64,000 nucleotides of DNA from Euptelea pleiosperma. Lineage: Eukaryota; Streptophyta; Magnoliopsida; Ranunculales; Eupteleaceae. Where the stretch lies: contig CM068549.1 of NCBI GenBank assembly GCA_035048495.1, positions 16,153,103 through 16,217,102 of the forward strand, given 5' to 3'. A program made the translations under genes and the position numbers. The stretch's first letter is position 1. The number at the start of each line of letters is the position of its first letter. Positions 1 through 10,276 of this stretch are shown in pieces. The notes under the pieces are model-generated. The model saw nothing but the letters and a program-made list of their open reading frames with translations, made no database searches and had not been told where the DNA came from.

Positions 1-29
1 TTTTTTTTGTTCCTCCTCGCATCTTTGGG

Positions 30-2021
30 TGTGTATGCTATATACATATTATTGGTCCTCATCATACCAAACTAGATCCCAAAGCGCTCAAGTGTCTTTT
101 TCTCGGTTACTCTTCTAACAAGTGTTACCACCCTTTTTCTGGGAAGAAGATTATTTGCATAGATGTTACCTTCCGTGAGGAGTTGTCTTTCTTCTCCCTC
201 ACCTCTCTTCAGTGGGAGAGTAGTAATGAAGAGAGGTGTATTGTTCCTCTTCCTGCTATATCTCTATCTCATCCTCTAGAGTTTGAGAGGTCTCCTAGAG
301 CTCAGAAGGAGCTCAAAGTCTATAGCAAAAGGGCAAAAGTCACAGCTGATCCAGAACCAGTTGTTTCTTCCTTTGATCCAGGTAATCCTCCATCTATTCC
401 TGTTATTCGCTTGTCTACTGATGATTCTGATCTTCCTATTGCTGTTAGAAAATGTACCAGAAGTTGTACTCAACATCTATTGAGCAACTTTGTTTCCTAC
501 GATGCCTTGTCACCTTTATGAAAAGCCTTTATCACATCAGTTTTCACCATTTATACTCCCCTTTCCGTGGTAGAAGGGTTAGCACACCCTAGTTGGAAAG
601 CTGCTATGGTAGAAGAAATGAAGGCACTGGATAAGAACAAAACATGAGAGCTTGTTGACTTGCCAAGAGGTAAGAAGCCGATCAGATGCAGATGGGTGTT
701 CACAGTGAAATACAAGGCCGATGGGTCAGTAGAGAAGTACAAGGCCAGACTGGTAGCCAAATGGTACACTCAGACCTACGGGATTAACTATGTGGAGACC
801 TTTGCACCTGTGGCAAAGATGGACTCTATTAGGATTTTATTGTCTGGAGCAGCAAACATAGCATGGCCTTTGCATCAGCTGGATGTGAATAATTAATTCC
901 TTCATGGTGATCTGTGTGAAGATGACTATATGGTACCTCCTCCAGGGGATAGCAGCAAGGTATGTCGATTGAGGAAAGCCCTCTATGGGCTTAAGCAATC
1001 TCCCAGAGCTTTGTTTGAGAGGTTCACTCTAGTAGTGAAGAAGCTGGGATATATACTCAAAGTCAAGCCGATTACACCCTATTTGTGAAGCACCTAGGGA
1101 AGAGCACTACGGCCCTCGTCGTCTATGTTGACGACATCATTATAACAGAAAATGATGCAGAGGGGGTGATTAAACTAAAGAATCATCTAGCAACGGAGTT
1201 TGAGACCAAAGATCTGCAGCTTCTCCAGTACTTTCTCGGCATAGAGGTTGCAGGATCCAGCCAATTGATTTTCATTTCACAAAGGAATTATGTCCTAGAT
1301 CTATTGAAGGACTCAGGCAAGCTGGGAGCTAAGCTAGTAGAGACCCCTATAGAATAGAACCACCAACTAGCCGACTCGAGTAGTACTCCATTACAGGACG
1401 TGGGGATCTTTTAGATACTGGTTAGGAGATTGATTTATCTCTCCTTAACCCACCCAGATATTGCCTACGCAGTCAATGTTATCAGTCAGTATATGCATTC
1501 TCCTAGGGAGATTCACTTAGAGGTGACACACAAGATATTGAGATATATCAAGTCTGCCCCTGGCCATGGCTTCCTCTTTCAAAAGAATAGTCACAAGAGA
1601 GTAGAGTCATACAGTGATGCAGATTGGGCTGGCGCCAAGGATGACAGAAAATCTACATCAGGCTATTGTACCTTTGTGGGAGGCAATCTGGTACCTAGAA
1701 GAGCAAGAAGCAACCAGAAGTTGCAGATCCAGTGCAGAGGTAGAATTTAGGGCAATGGCCCATGACTTGTGTGAGATACTCTGGCTGAAGATGTTGGTGG
1801 CTGAACTTGGCTTTCCAGTCTTGGGATCCATGAGCTTGTGTGACAACAAGACGGCTATCAGTATTACTCACAATCCGGTGCAGCATGATCGGGCCAAGCA
1901 CATTGAAGTAGATCGCCACTTCATTCGGGAGAAGATCATATCTGGGAAAGTTTGTACCCCCTTTGTGAAAACAAATGTGCAAGTAGCAGATGTCTTCACC
2001 AAAGGAGTTCCCAGTTGGTAA
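30..2021 (+). pseudogene. copia Pol remnant (integrase C-term, RT, RNase H)
   Basis: Translations in several frames match copia Pol. About 30-180 gives the integrase C-terminal signature (KLDPKALKCLFLGYSS, then DVTF). 590-890 gives the start of RT (SWKAAM...EEMKALDKNKT, RWVFTVKYKADGSVEKYKAR, ETFAPVAKMDS, HQLDVNN). 1110-1140 gives the catalytic YVDDI. 1430-1750 gives the connection/RNase H start (SDADWAGAKDDRKSTSGYC), and 1740-2010 the RNase H tail (DNKTAISITHNP, KHIEVDRHFIREKI, ADVFTKGVP). Stops interrupt RT near 644, 892 and 1086, and RNase H is frameshifted near 1700. In the living family this polyprotein makes and integrates the cDNA; here it cannot be translated whole. Confidence 0.9.
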
Positions 2022-2070
2022 TTTAATAGATGTTTATGCAAGTTGGACATGAAAGATATCAATGCGCCAA

Positions 2071-2082
2071 CTTGACGGGGAG
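2071..2082 (+). other. Polypurine tract of copia element
   Basis: CTTGACGGGGAG directly precedes the LTR TG. It is the usual plus-strand priming site of plant copia elements, with one pyrimidine interruption. Confidence 0.75.
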
Positions 2083-2282
2083 TGTTACCAGATGCGTAGA
2101 AATACGACTTTGTCTTGTATAAGGGTAGTTCTGTAAATATCTCTTATGAGGGTTATACTTGTCTTTTTTCTGTAACCTCTTTTACATAAATAAGATTTAT
2201 GGAGTCATTGTGAATTAAGTACAATAGACATCATTTTTCTCTCTTCTCCAAACCTAACTCTAACCCTAATTTTTTAAATTCA
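2083..2282 (+). repeat. copia LTR (about 200 bp)
   Basis: The LTR begins TGTTACCAGATGCG after the polypurine tract and ends ...AAATTCA. An AT-rich TATA-like stretch (ACATAAATAAG) lies near 2184. It is directly followed by TTGGTATCGAAACC, which resembles the initiator-Met-tRNA primer-binding site expected after a 5' LTR, not after a 3' LTR. Confidence 0.7.
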
Positions 2283-2460
2283 ACTTGGTATCGAAACCAT
2301 CCGCCGTTGAGGCTTGCCGGAGCATTCTTGAAAATGAACCAGAAGCAATCTGACGCCTGCTGACATCATCTATCTATACGGCTAACATTATCAGCCATAT
2401 GGACATGAAAATGGAGGTCAGTTGAAACTTCTCCACTTGGTAGAGATTTTTTTTCTGGTT
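2283..2460 (+). other. Primer-binding-site-like sequence and copia 5' leader remnant
   Basis: TTGGTATCGAAACC at 2285-2298 is close to the copia PBS consensus TGGTATCAGAGC. An ATG context (AAAATGAACCAGAAG) follows at 2331 where a gag start would lie, then the sequence decays. Together with the preceding LTR this reads as the beginning of a second, truncated copy in tandem. Confidence 0.5.
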
Positions 2461-2659
2461 TTTGTTATTTTTTTGGTATTTTTTGTACGAATTTCAATAA
2501 AGTTATTGACATTCTACTTATAAACAATGATTTTATTAATTATTTGATAAAATTCCGATTAGAAAATGGTTTTGGTCATTTTGACACGTCTAAATGACAC
2601 CTTTGTGGGGTTGCTTGGAGATGAGTTAAAGAATCATCCACACCATGCTAAATAAAAAA

Positions 2660-2865
2660 GGCTCAGGCTCCAATAACCCCTTTTTTGTGATTCGTCTCGG
2701 GAGTTGTGTCCTTCGCAGTGGATTTCATGTATCCAACGTGGTTGAGGCTGGCAAAAAGTAAAACAATGAATGCCAGCTCAGAGCTATCAACCATAGTTGG
2801 ATTCTCGAGCACACGACTCTGCTCCCGAAAGAGGTCATAAAAAGGGGGTCCCCTGAGCCCGACCC
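2660..2865. mobile_element. Mutator-type MITE (TIR GGCTCAGG / GGGTCGGG), copy 1
   Basis: This 206-bp foldback element has ends GGCTCAGGCTCC and (reverse complement) GGGTCGGGCTCA. It is flanked by near-identical 9-bp duplications: AATAAAAAA on the left and AATAAAAAT on the right. The subterminal arms share a GTGGATTC...GAATCCAAC type inverted repeat. A 9-bp duplication is diagnostic of the Mutator superfamily. There is no coding capacity. Confidence 0.75.
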
Positions 2866-3731
2866 AATAAAAATAGTTTATTCCAACATTTTTAAACCTA
2901 TGAAAATGAGTTACAAGTTGAAAAATTATGAATTGTCATTTCACCGTTATTTTTAAATGCAATTTTGATAGGGCTATATGACCAAAAATCATCCCTTAAC
3001 CCATCTCCATGTGGGATCCACAATGACATGTCATTAGACATGTCATTTTAGGCATGTTTAAATAATGGGATCCATAGAAAATATATGCTAGTTACCTTTT
3101 TAATATGCCAAATTTTTATTCTCAAGTTTTAAAAGAAAAATGTTGTTAAACACTCGCCATATTTTTTTAGGGAACTAAAAATAATACTATATTTAATCGA
3201 TTTAAAAAAATTTGTATTTTTACTTTTTAAAATAAATTGCGCCCTTTGAAAGGGAGCGCGTACGTACGGAATTCCGAGGTGTGATCCCTTTGAAGGGCAC
3301 ACAAATCTAATCCATGTCCCTTCAAAGGGCACCCAAAAAGAGCGCTGAAATGTTTGCTACGCTATTTCGGCTCTTTTTTTATTTTTTTATTCCAGAAAAC
3401 GATGCACAAAGTGTGTCGTTTTCTATGGTTAAAAATAAACCATGAAAATACTCTAATCAAATGGCTAGAAATTACTAATCAAGATGAATTTTGGTATGTA
3501 GGTCTATTAAGGGATAAACCAAACATCCATAAGGTCAGTGTTCTCTAAGAATGTGTGACGTGGCTCATAACCGCTATGCAAGTCTGTCAATTTGAAGCCT
3601 CCTAGGCACACCTTCAGAATCTAAGTGATAAGATGATCCTAACCACAATTCACATATTTGAATATCACAATCTTCAAATGAACTCACTTTTCTGGATGGT
3701 TAGGATCATTTATCACATGTAGTTTTTATAT
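2866..3731. other. Spacer, no gene seen
   Basis: AT-rich sequence. A short GC-richer tract at 3240-3345 repeats the motif CCCTTTGAAGGG three times (imperfect palindromes). At 3440-3560 there is a MITE arm with AATCACTAATC-type sequence. No coding signal. Confidence 0.5.
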
Positions 3732-3939
3732 TGGGTCGGGTTCAAGGGACCCCCTTTTTCTGACCCCTCGGGGAGTCGTATGCTTGGCCGTGGATTCTGA
3801 GAATCCAACTGTGGTTGATAGCACTGAGCTGGCATTCACTTTTTACAAGAGCTCAACCACCATTGGATTTGTGAAATCCACGATAGAGCACACGACTCTC
3901 AAAAAGGGGTCAGAAAAAAGGGTCCTCGGAGCCTGAGCA
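3732..3939. mobile_element. Mutator-type MITE, copy 2 of the GGGTCGGG family
   Basis: About 208 bp with inverted ends TGGGTCGGGTTCAAGGGACC and (reverse complement) TGCTCAGGCTCCGAGGACCC. It is flanked by perfect 9-bp repeats TTTTTATAT at 3723-3731 and 3940-3948. Its internal arms match copy 1 at 2660-2865. Confidence 0.8.
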
Positions 3940-4000
3940 TTTTTATATTACCTCCAATCGTAGACGATCACTGCTGCTCAATTGATGGGCCATGTCATTT

Positions 4001-4216
4001 TCAAACATGGTTCATCAAGTGATCAGACAGATATACGGCCATGCTATGATGTATAAGAATCTTGTTTGTACAAGCGTTACACCTGATTAATTTGTAACAA
4101 ATATAGAAAGATTCAGAGTTAGATGAATCACCTTGTAAAGTAGAATCCTCTGGCTCGTCTCTAGTTGTTGACGGATGAAGTAATTGAGGAAATGAATTTG
4201 CACGACGCTTGCTCAT
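4001..4216 (-). CDS. Possible first exon of an unidentified gene
   Basis: A minus-strand ORF starts MSKRRANSFPQLLHPSTT and continues through a charged stretch to a possible donor (CAAG|GTGATT) near 4134. Upstream on the same strand is a purine-rich leader with a (GAA)n run at about 4293-4327, as is common in plant 5' leaders. No product is recognised. No further exon is visible in the 1.7 kb before the copia element, so it may be a gene fragment or chance. Confidence 0.2.
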   Translation of the reverse strand: MSKRRANSFPQLLHPSTTRDEPEDSTLQGDSSNSESFYICYKLIRCNACTNKILIHHSMAVYLSDHLMNHV

Positions 4217-4454
4217 ATTATCCCAAAAGGGAAAAAGAAAATTGGGTTTCCGATCAAAACTAAGGAAACAGGCAAAATGAAAATAATCTCTCCCCTCCTC
4301 CTCTTCTTCTTCTTCTTCTTCTTCTTCCTCTCTGTCAATGACTCCACGTGCTGTTGAGCATTTGTAGCGGGTTGGTTTCTGGTTGTTATTTTCCCAAACT
4401 TCCCAAAAGCTAAGTCAGAGTTTGACTTTTTCATTGGCCGTTGGCTGCCGTTGC

Positions 4455-4760
4455 CTCTTAACGAAAAATCTAGTATGCAAATGGTAATGAATTCAGAAAG
4501 CGACGTGTAACAATCATTTGCATACTAGATTTTTCCGCTGTGAGTGAATCTAGTATGCAAATCGTTACACACTTTAGAATACGCAAATGTGGGCAGAAGG
4601 TGACACGTAACAATTAAACCCCCTTCTAAACCGCAACCTCTCTTCTTAACCAAGGTTAACAGGGATTGATTGTTACATACTACAAGTATGCAACCATTTG
4701 CATGTTCTAAAAGTATGCAACCATTTGCATTCTAGATTGGGAGCACATATTCGCATACCC
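4455..4760. repeat. Cluster of inverted ATTTGCATAC(TAGAT) motifs
   Basis: The 18-19 bp sequence AAATCTAGTATGCAAATG (near 4466) is repeated in inverted form as CATTTGCATACTAGATTT (near 4515). It returns near 4546, and shorter versions occur near 4580, 4685, 4710 and 4750. This gives one strong hairpin and at least six related motifs in about 300 bp. The origin is unknown; a decayed foldback element is the simplest reading. Confidence 0.6.
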
Positions 4761-4799
4761 CATTTCCTATCAGGGCACACCCCAAAAAGAGATCTCTCT

Positions 4800-5110
4800 A
4801 AAACTTGGCTGACCAGCAACGGTCACTGACCACCCACAATATGAGCCATGAGGCACATGTTTTGAGGACACTGACCAAATGGATGTTTGGCCAATCCCTA
4901 GATGGACTTATAGACCAAAAATCAACCTGATTAGTGATTTCTAAGCATTGGATTGAAGCCATTTTCATGAGTTTATTTTAACTGTGGGAATTTGAGCATT
5001 ATCGACCATTATTTTGGGTACAAGATCGAAAGGTTTGAAAAACCATTGATTTGCACATAATGAGGTGGGTCCAAATCCGTTATAGCGGCCTGTTTTTAAA
5101 CCATGGATGG
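4800..5110. repeat. Truncated Mutator MITE (G-box family) with hAT MITE fragment
   Basis: 4830-5045 matches the left half and centre of the G-box MITE family (GACCAAATGGATGTTTGGCC, ACCAAAAATCAACCTGATTA). At about 5065-5105 it is joined to the right end of a hAT MITE (GTTATAGCGGCC, TTAAACCATGG). The right arm is missing. Confidence 0.6.
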
Positions 5111-5210
5111 CGCTTCAAAAAAATACATGAGAAGAAAATACAAGGTAAAAAATAGAAAAGACATCTATTGAAGTATTGAGAAAAGATTTGAAGATACACT
5201 TTGGCAGAAC

Positions 5211-5395
5211 GATCATGGTCTAGGGTCCATGGGCGTTGTCATGGTGCATGTTAATCTCATTTTTTTCATTGGTAAAAAATACTGGACGTACTTTAATAAT
5301 TAGTTAACTAAAATTTAAAACTGATTTCCACGTACAATTTTGACCAATGAAAAAATGACACCACTATGCACCATGACAACGTCCATGGACTCATA
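5211..5395. repeat. Small foldback element
   Basis: CCATGGGCGTTGTCATGGTG at about 5228 is inverted as CACCATGACAACGTCCATGG near 5370, and the inner arms (TTTCATTGGT / ACCAATGAAA) also pair. The spacer is AT-rich. No clear target duplication was found, so the superfamily is unassigned. Confidence 0.65.
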
Positions 5396-5399
5396 AATA

Positions 5400-6731
5400 A
5401 AATGATGGATCCTGACATATTAACTAATCCCATAGATTTTTTGGTAGACTTATGTGGGTTTAATTGGTTAGAAATATTAGTCAACAAATTCGGATTCTTG
5501 TAAAGAGATTTGACATGATTTTACACTAATTGTCCACCCACTTTATAGGTGAGACATTAAAGAGCTGAAAAATGCTAGCAGAAAGTCAAGAATGAGACTA
5601 TTAAGGAAGTGTGAAAAGATTTGAACACTTATGCCTTGACAAAAGATATTGCACCAAATAAAGTCAAAAAGACAAGATTGATATTGCTGACCTTAAGGAT
5701 GATGTCTGAAAATATTGGTCAACAGAAGAAAAGAGAAAAAAAAATGTATATATATATATATATTGGCCACCGAGTTGTTTGAAAATTAACGATTTGAGAT
5801 TTTCCCTAGGTTATGTTTGGTTCAAGGAAATTTCGGATTCCGGGTTCTTAATTTTTTTTTCTAGGTCATGATTTTTCTTGGAAAAGTTGTAACCTATAAA
5901 AAAAAATTCTGCGTTTGGCAATGACAATTAAAAACCCAAATTTTTTTCAGAAAAAAATTGATTATAGCTCGGTGATGCAGTTGAAGAGAAGTTCGAGCAA
6001 ATTATGCCATATGTCTAAGGAGAGGGAATGGTTTATCTCCTACGAATGTGCCTATAAGGTACTCTGTTGTATCCTGTGGCCACACATTCTTCCGTGGCAT
6101 CAAAAGAGAGGGATAAACAAAAAAGATGTTACCTGGTTGGAAAGAGATAGTGAGGAAGGAATTATCATGGTCAATGTAATTAAATCTGACCTGGCCCAGC
6201 CTTTCGATCACAAAATCGGGTTGGGTTAATCTTGACCCAATAATCTTTGAAAAAATTATTCACATTCTTGTAATCCACTCGACCCGGCCAATTGAACCGG
6301 TGACCTGGGGTGGTCCAGCAAGGAGTGGGCAAAACATTCATGGGTATGTGGGCCCCAAAGAGTTGCCATGTGGCTGGCTGACCCGACAGTTGAACCGGTG
6401 ACCCAGTAAACCGGTCCCTTGACTAATCCAAGTATGAAACCATTACTCATGGTATCGGGGCCTTCAGGTAAAATAAAGTTGTGGTGCAACTTCGAAAAAT
6501 CATTGGACCAACTATAATTCGGTCTATTGGTTTTCCTATTTTATTTTCCAAAAGTCTTTTCTTATTCCGATGGATTTTTTTTCCTAAAACAAACCAAACA
6601 AGCATTTCGAAAATTAGCAAGAAAACATAGTTTTCAGAATTCATATTTTCCGCAAACCAAATCCAACAGAACAACAATCTTTCCATGTTACAATAGGAAT
6701 CAAAATATAATGATTTGAACGCAACTGAGAG
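5400..6731. other. Spacer, no gene seen
   Basis: AT-rich, with a TA microsatellite at about 5745-5762. Short ORFs show no recognisable domain. 6280-6440 contains repeated GAACCGGTGACC phrases (CCAATTGAACCGGTGACC and CAGTTGAACCGGTGACC), a short imperfect duplication. Confidence 0.4.
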
Positions 6732-6879
6732 CATGCAACCAGTGGCGGAGCCAGGATTTTGGTCAATCGACAATGTCAATAACAACTGATGACATTTTTA
6801 ATTAACAGAATTACCCCTTGTAGAAATGGGCAATTAAAGCCCATCAACTTTTTAATGGAGACAATTGTCTTCTGTGACG

Positions 6880-7166
6880 ACGGACATGGATCATCAATGT
6901 CGATGAACGACCATAGTATGGGCCACATGGCACACTCTTAGAGACCACTCACTGTGGATGTTTGGCCCATCCTTAGGTGACCCACAAACCAAATCCCAGC
7001 CTAAATACGCATCGAAAAAAGAAAAAAAAAACAGCCTTATTAGTGACTTCTAACTGTTGAATTTGATTCTTTTCATGGGAATATTTTTAACCATTGGATT
7101 CAAACATAATTTGGAGTACTTAGATACAGAGGTTAGAAAACACTAATGATGCTCATTTTTTATATA
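6880..7166. repeat. Left part of a G-box-family MITE, split by the Helitron array
   Basis: The phrases GGGCCACATGGCACACTCTT, GTGGATGTTTGGCCCATCC and ACACTAATGATGCTCATTTT belong to the long-inverted-repeat family. The matching right arm resumes after the array at 9298 (GGCCCACCTAGGGATGGGCC). The two parts join across an A/T junction as expected for a Helitron insertion site. Confidence 0.7.
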
Positions 7167-9297
7167 CTAGTGGGTGCCCCGTGCCGTCGTCACTCCTCAA
7201 CAAAAAATTTGCCAAAATCAATTGAGTGGCGGAGATCCACCGTCCATTTGGGGGAGGATTAGATCTTGAGCCTTCTTTGTTGAAGCTTATAAGAGGAGGT
7301 ATAAGTAGGGAGACAACCAATGTGTTTTGTTATATAGAGTAGTAAATGGTCCATGCCCACGGTACTCTCCGACAAAAGTGTTTGCAAAAATTGGGTGCCT
7401 TCGCCACTCAAACGGTATCACGGTCTGGAGCGTTACCATATTTTCCATTATAATGGCTGTTATAACGGATTGTAACGCAAAGAGGGAGAAATGGGAAAAT
7501 AACAAAAAATAACGGTGTTGAAATTTAAATTTTGAATAAATTGAGGTCAAATGAGGCGGATTGAGTGGCTTAAACCTAACTGTCCACATTAGATCGATGG
7601 ATTTGATCTCAACCACTCTTTATCTAACCGTCCGCATTAAATGGATGGATAAGATAAGAGAATACAACTGAGTTGTCTTGATATATGCGTAATGCATGGG
7701 TGGCCCGTGCCCGCGGCACTTTCCGACAAAGTGTTTGTCAAAATCGGGTGGGAGTTAACCTCAGCCATTAAAATCCGTTAAAATCCATTTTTGCCCCTGG
7801 CCGTTTCAGTCCGTTTTAGCGGTAACACCCCTCTCGAAGCATAAAAAGTGGGCTCCTAAGCCTGACCCTCAGGCTATATGTAAATCCAACCCATTTCATT
7901 CCTTATATGTATGTAAATAGTAGGTGACCCGTGCCCATGGCACTTATCGACAAAGTGTTTGTCAAAATTGGGTGTGAGTGGCTGAGATCCACTGTCCATT
8001 TGGTGTGATAAGATCTCGGCCATCCTTTATGAAGTCAGATAAGAGGGGGAGACAACCATCCTGTTTTGTTATATAGACTAGTAAATGGCCTGTGCCCACG
8101 GCACTCTCTGACAAAAGCATTTGCAAAAATTGGGTGCCGTTGGCACTTAACGGACTGGGGGCGTTACCGTTTCTTCCGTTATAACGACTGTTAATGGATT
8201 ATAATGCACAGGGGCAAAAATGGGAAAAAATAACGGAGCTAAAATTCAAAATTTGAATTTCAAAATTCACTAAATTTCGAATCTGTTGCACGCGGGGGAA
8301 ATGAGTGGGAGTGACTGAATAAATGAGAGGGATTGAGTGGTTGAAATCTAACCGTCCACATTAGATGGATGGATTTGATCTCAACCACTCTTTATCTTAT
8401 GAACCAGGATAAGATAAGAGATAAGACAACTTCCCTGTTTTGTTATATAGACTAGTGGGTGCCCCGTGCCATCGGCACTCCTCGACAAAGAATTTGCCAA
8501 AATCAGGTGAGTGGCAGAGATCCACCGTCCATTTGGGGGAGGATTAGAGGAGGTATAAGTAGGGAGACAACCAATGTATTTTGTTATATAGAATAGTAAA
8601 TGGCCCATGCCCACGGCACTCTCCAACAAAAGCGTTTGTAAAAATTGGGTGCCTTCGGCACTCAAACGGTATAACGGACTGGGGCGTTATTTTTTCCATT
8701 ACAACGGCTGTTATAATGGATTGTAACGCACAGAGGGAGAAATAGTAAAATAACAGAAATAACAAAAAATAACGGTGTTGAAATTCAAATTTTGAATAAA
8801 TTGAGGTCAAATGAGGCGGATTGAGTGGTTGAAATCTTACCGTCCACATTAGATTGATGGATTTGATCTCAACCACTCTTTATCTAACCGTCCACATTAG
8901 ATCGATGGATAAGATAAGAGAATGCAACTGAGTTGTTTTGTTATATGCTGTCTTGTTATATGCGTGGGTGGCCCGTGCCCGCTGCACTTTCCGTCAAAGT
9001 GTTTGTCAAAATCGAGTGGGCGTTAATCTCAGCCATCGATATGAAGCGTAGTGGATCTCAGCCACTCATTATTGAAGCCATATAAGATAAAAGGGTATAG
9101 GACAACCACTGTCACTTGTTATATAGATAGTGGGTGGCCCGTGCCCACGGCACTCTCCAACAAAGCGTCTGTCAAAATTGGGTGTGAATGGCTGAGATCC
9201 ACCATCTATTTGGGGGATAAGATCTCCGCCCTTCTTTGTCTAAATAGATAAGAGGGGGTATAAGTGGGGAGACAACTTCCCTGTTTTGTAATATAGA
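7167..9297 (-). mobile_element. Head-to-tail array of non-autonomous Helitrons
   Basis: Read on the minus strand, the array begins TCTATATTACAAAACAGG at 9297 after an A. It ends GGGGCACCCACTAG at 7167 before a T. These are Helitron rules: 5' TC, 3' CTAG, insertion between A and T, no duplication. The 3' hairpin (GTGCC-GTG-GGCAC in the best copies) lies about 10 nt before CTAG. Internal junctions show a 3' end fused directly to the next 5' end (CACCCACTAG|TCTATATAAC near 8454; variants near 7340, 8078, 8594 and 9125). A larger period of about 1.27 kb (units at 7172, 7340, 7700 repeat at 8450, 8590, 8965) shows later block duplication. No Rep/helicase is encoded. Confidence 0.8.
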
Positions 9298-9443
9298 TAG
9301 GCCCACCTAGGGATGGGCCAAACATTGAAGTTGAGGGTGGGCCAACGTATGAATGTTGCACTGGAATACTGGCTCAAACTGTAGTCTGTAGACCACCTCG
9401 GCATGTGCAAAAATTCAAAGTTGAGCCCTAGCTTCGCTACTTC

Positions 9444-9757
9444 ATGCAACAAAACTTGCAAGAATAGCTTCTCGAAGAGTATGGAAAATGAGACAAATTT
9501 CAAGATCCTCAGCTAGTTTCCATTTTCCATTGTCTTGAAATTTGTCTCATTTTCCATTCTCTTCCAGAAGCTATTCTTGCAAGTTTTGTTGCATGCAGTG
9601 AGTGTTGCACTGGCTCAAACTGTAGACCACCTAGGCATGTGCAAAAACTCAAAGTCGAGCCCCTAGCTCCGCCACTGCATGCATCAAAACTTGCAAGAAT
9701 AGCTCCTGGACGAGAAAATGGAAAATGAGACAAATTTCAAGATCATCATCTAGCTTC
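9444..9757. repeat. Rearranged hAT end: flank, inverted flank, second terminus, flank
   Basis: Flank a (about 9444-9512, starting CATGCAACAAAACTTGCAAG) is followed by an inverted copy b (about 9518-9597). Then comes a second copy of the hAT right end (9598-9677, ending CTCCGCCACTG), and flank copy c (9678-9757, starting CATGCATCAAAACTTGCAAG). Copies a and b form an imperfect palindrome with arms of roughly 70-80 bp. Confidence 0.8.
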
Positions 9758-10065
9758 ACATTAGATTCATATGGTTTAACTGCTTCCAGGTTGTGTACCC
9801 ACTGCAAACCTTGACGATGACTCGGTGATGTACAACTGTGTGTACATATTGGAGTCAATAACTCTCAGGCTGATTACCCATTTAATTGAAAGAGGAATAA
9901 CAATCAACCTGAAGTTACTCACATTTCGTTAAATGTATGCCACAACCATGCACTCAAGAAAAGAAGAAACAGAACACCAATCTCCTCTTCATATTATAGA
10001 AAACGATATAAAGACATGTCGTAAACCCAACTTGAGTCCATTCATAAAGCAAAATCCAAGTGGTT

Positions 10066-10263
10066 TCAGTTCCTCCATGAAGGGGTAATCAACTCCTTTC
10101 CTTTTCCCCTTGTACAAACCTGAAAACAAGTCTGACAACGCACTACCAGATCATCATCTTCATAGACTGCATCGCACCCACACAGTGGACAAAACTCCCT
10201 GATAGTAAAAAAGAGTTGTTTTTTTTTTATATAATCTATAGCCATAGTTATAGCCACATATAT
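10066..10263 (-). CDS. Small zinc-ribbon-like ORF, possible exon or 3' UTR artefact
   Basis: Directly downstream of the eIF5A stop, the minus strand carries an open frame with the pattern CPLCGCDAVYEDDDLVVRCQ followed by TCFQVC. Spaced CxxC pairs look like a zinc ribbon. A polypyrimidine tract and CAG acceptor-like site (ACTATCAG|GGAG) lie just upstream at about 10207. It could be an alternative last exon of the eIF5A transcript, the last exon of another gene, or chance coding in the 3' UTR. No family is recognised. Confidence 0.25.
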   Translation of the reverse strand: MYVAITMAIDYIKKKQLFFTIREFCPLCGCDAVYEDDDLVVRCQTCFQVCTRGKGKELITPSWRN

Positions 10264-10276
10264 AACTGGGTATAAT

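Larger units (their letters stand above)
1..2282 (+). mobile_element. Decayed Ty1/copia retrotransposon, 5' part outside window
   Basis: Integrase C-terminus, reverse transcriptase and RNase H remnants run in the usual copia order and are followed by a polypurine tract and an LTR. The coding region is broken by many stops and frameshifts, so the copy is dead. It is cut by the window edge. The LTR at its 3' end is followed by a primer-binding-site-like sequence (see separate entries). Confidence 0.9.
6740..9443. mobile_element. hAT-like element carrying nested MITE and Helitron array
   Basis: The left terminus CAGTGGCGGAGCCAGG is preceded by CATGCAAC (6732-6739). The same 8 bp recurs at 9444-9451, directly after a decayed matching terminus (reverse complement AAGTAGCGAAGCTAGG). 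An 8-bp duplication and CAGTGGCGGA-type ends fit hAT. No transposase is present. Much of the interior is a G-box MITE interrupted by Helitron copies. A second, better preserved right terminus lies at 9677 (see finding). Confidence 0.65.

Noticed and set aside
4213..4434. Frame containing a run of lysines
   Set aside because: The run is a (GAA)n microsatellite, better explained as leader or spacer sequence.
7287..8876. Pairs of 90-110 codon minus-strand frames that resemble each other
   Set aside because: They are translations of the duplicated Helitron units, so the similarity is of repeat DNA, not of a protein family.
9303..9443. Separate small transposon
   Set aside because: It is the right arm of the MITE split by the Helitron array, followed by the decayed hAT terminus.
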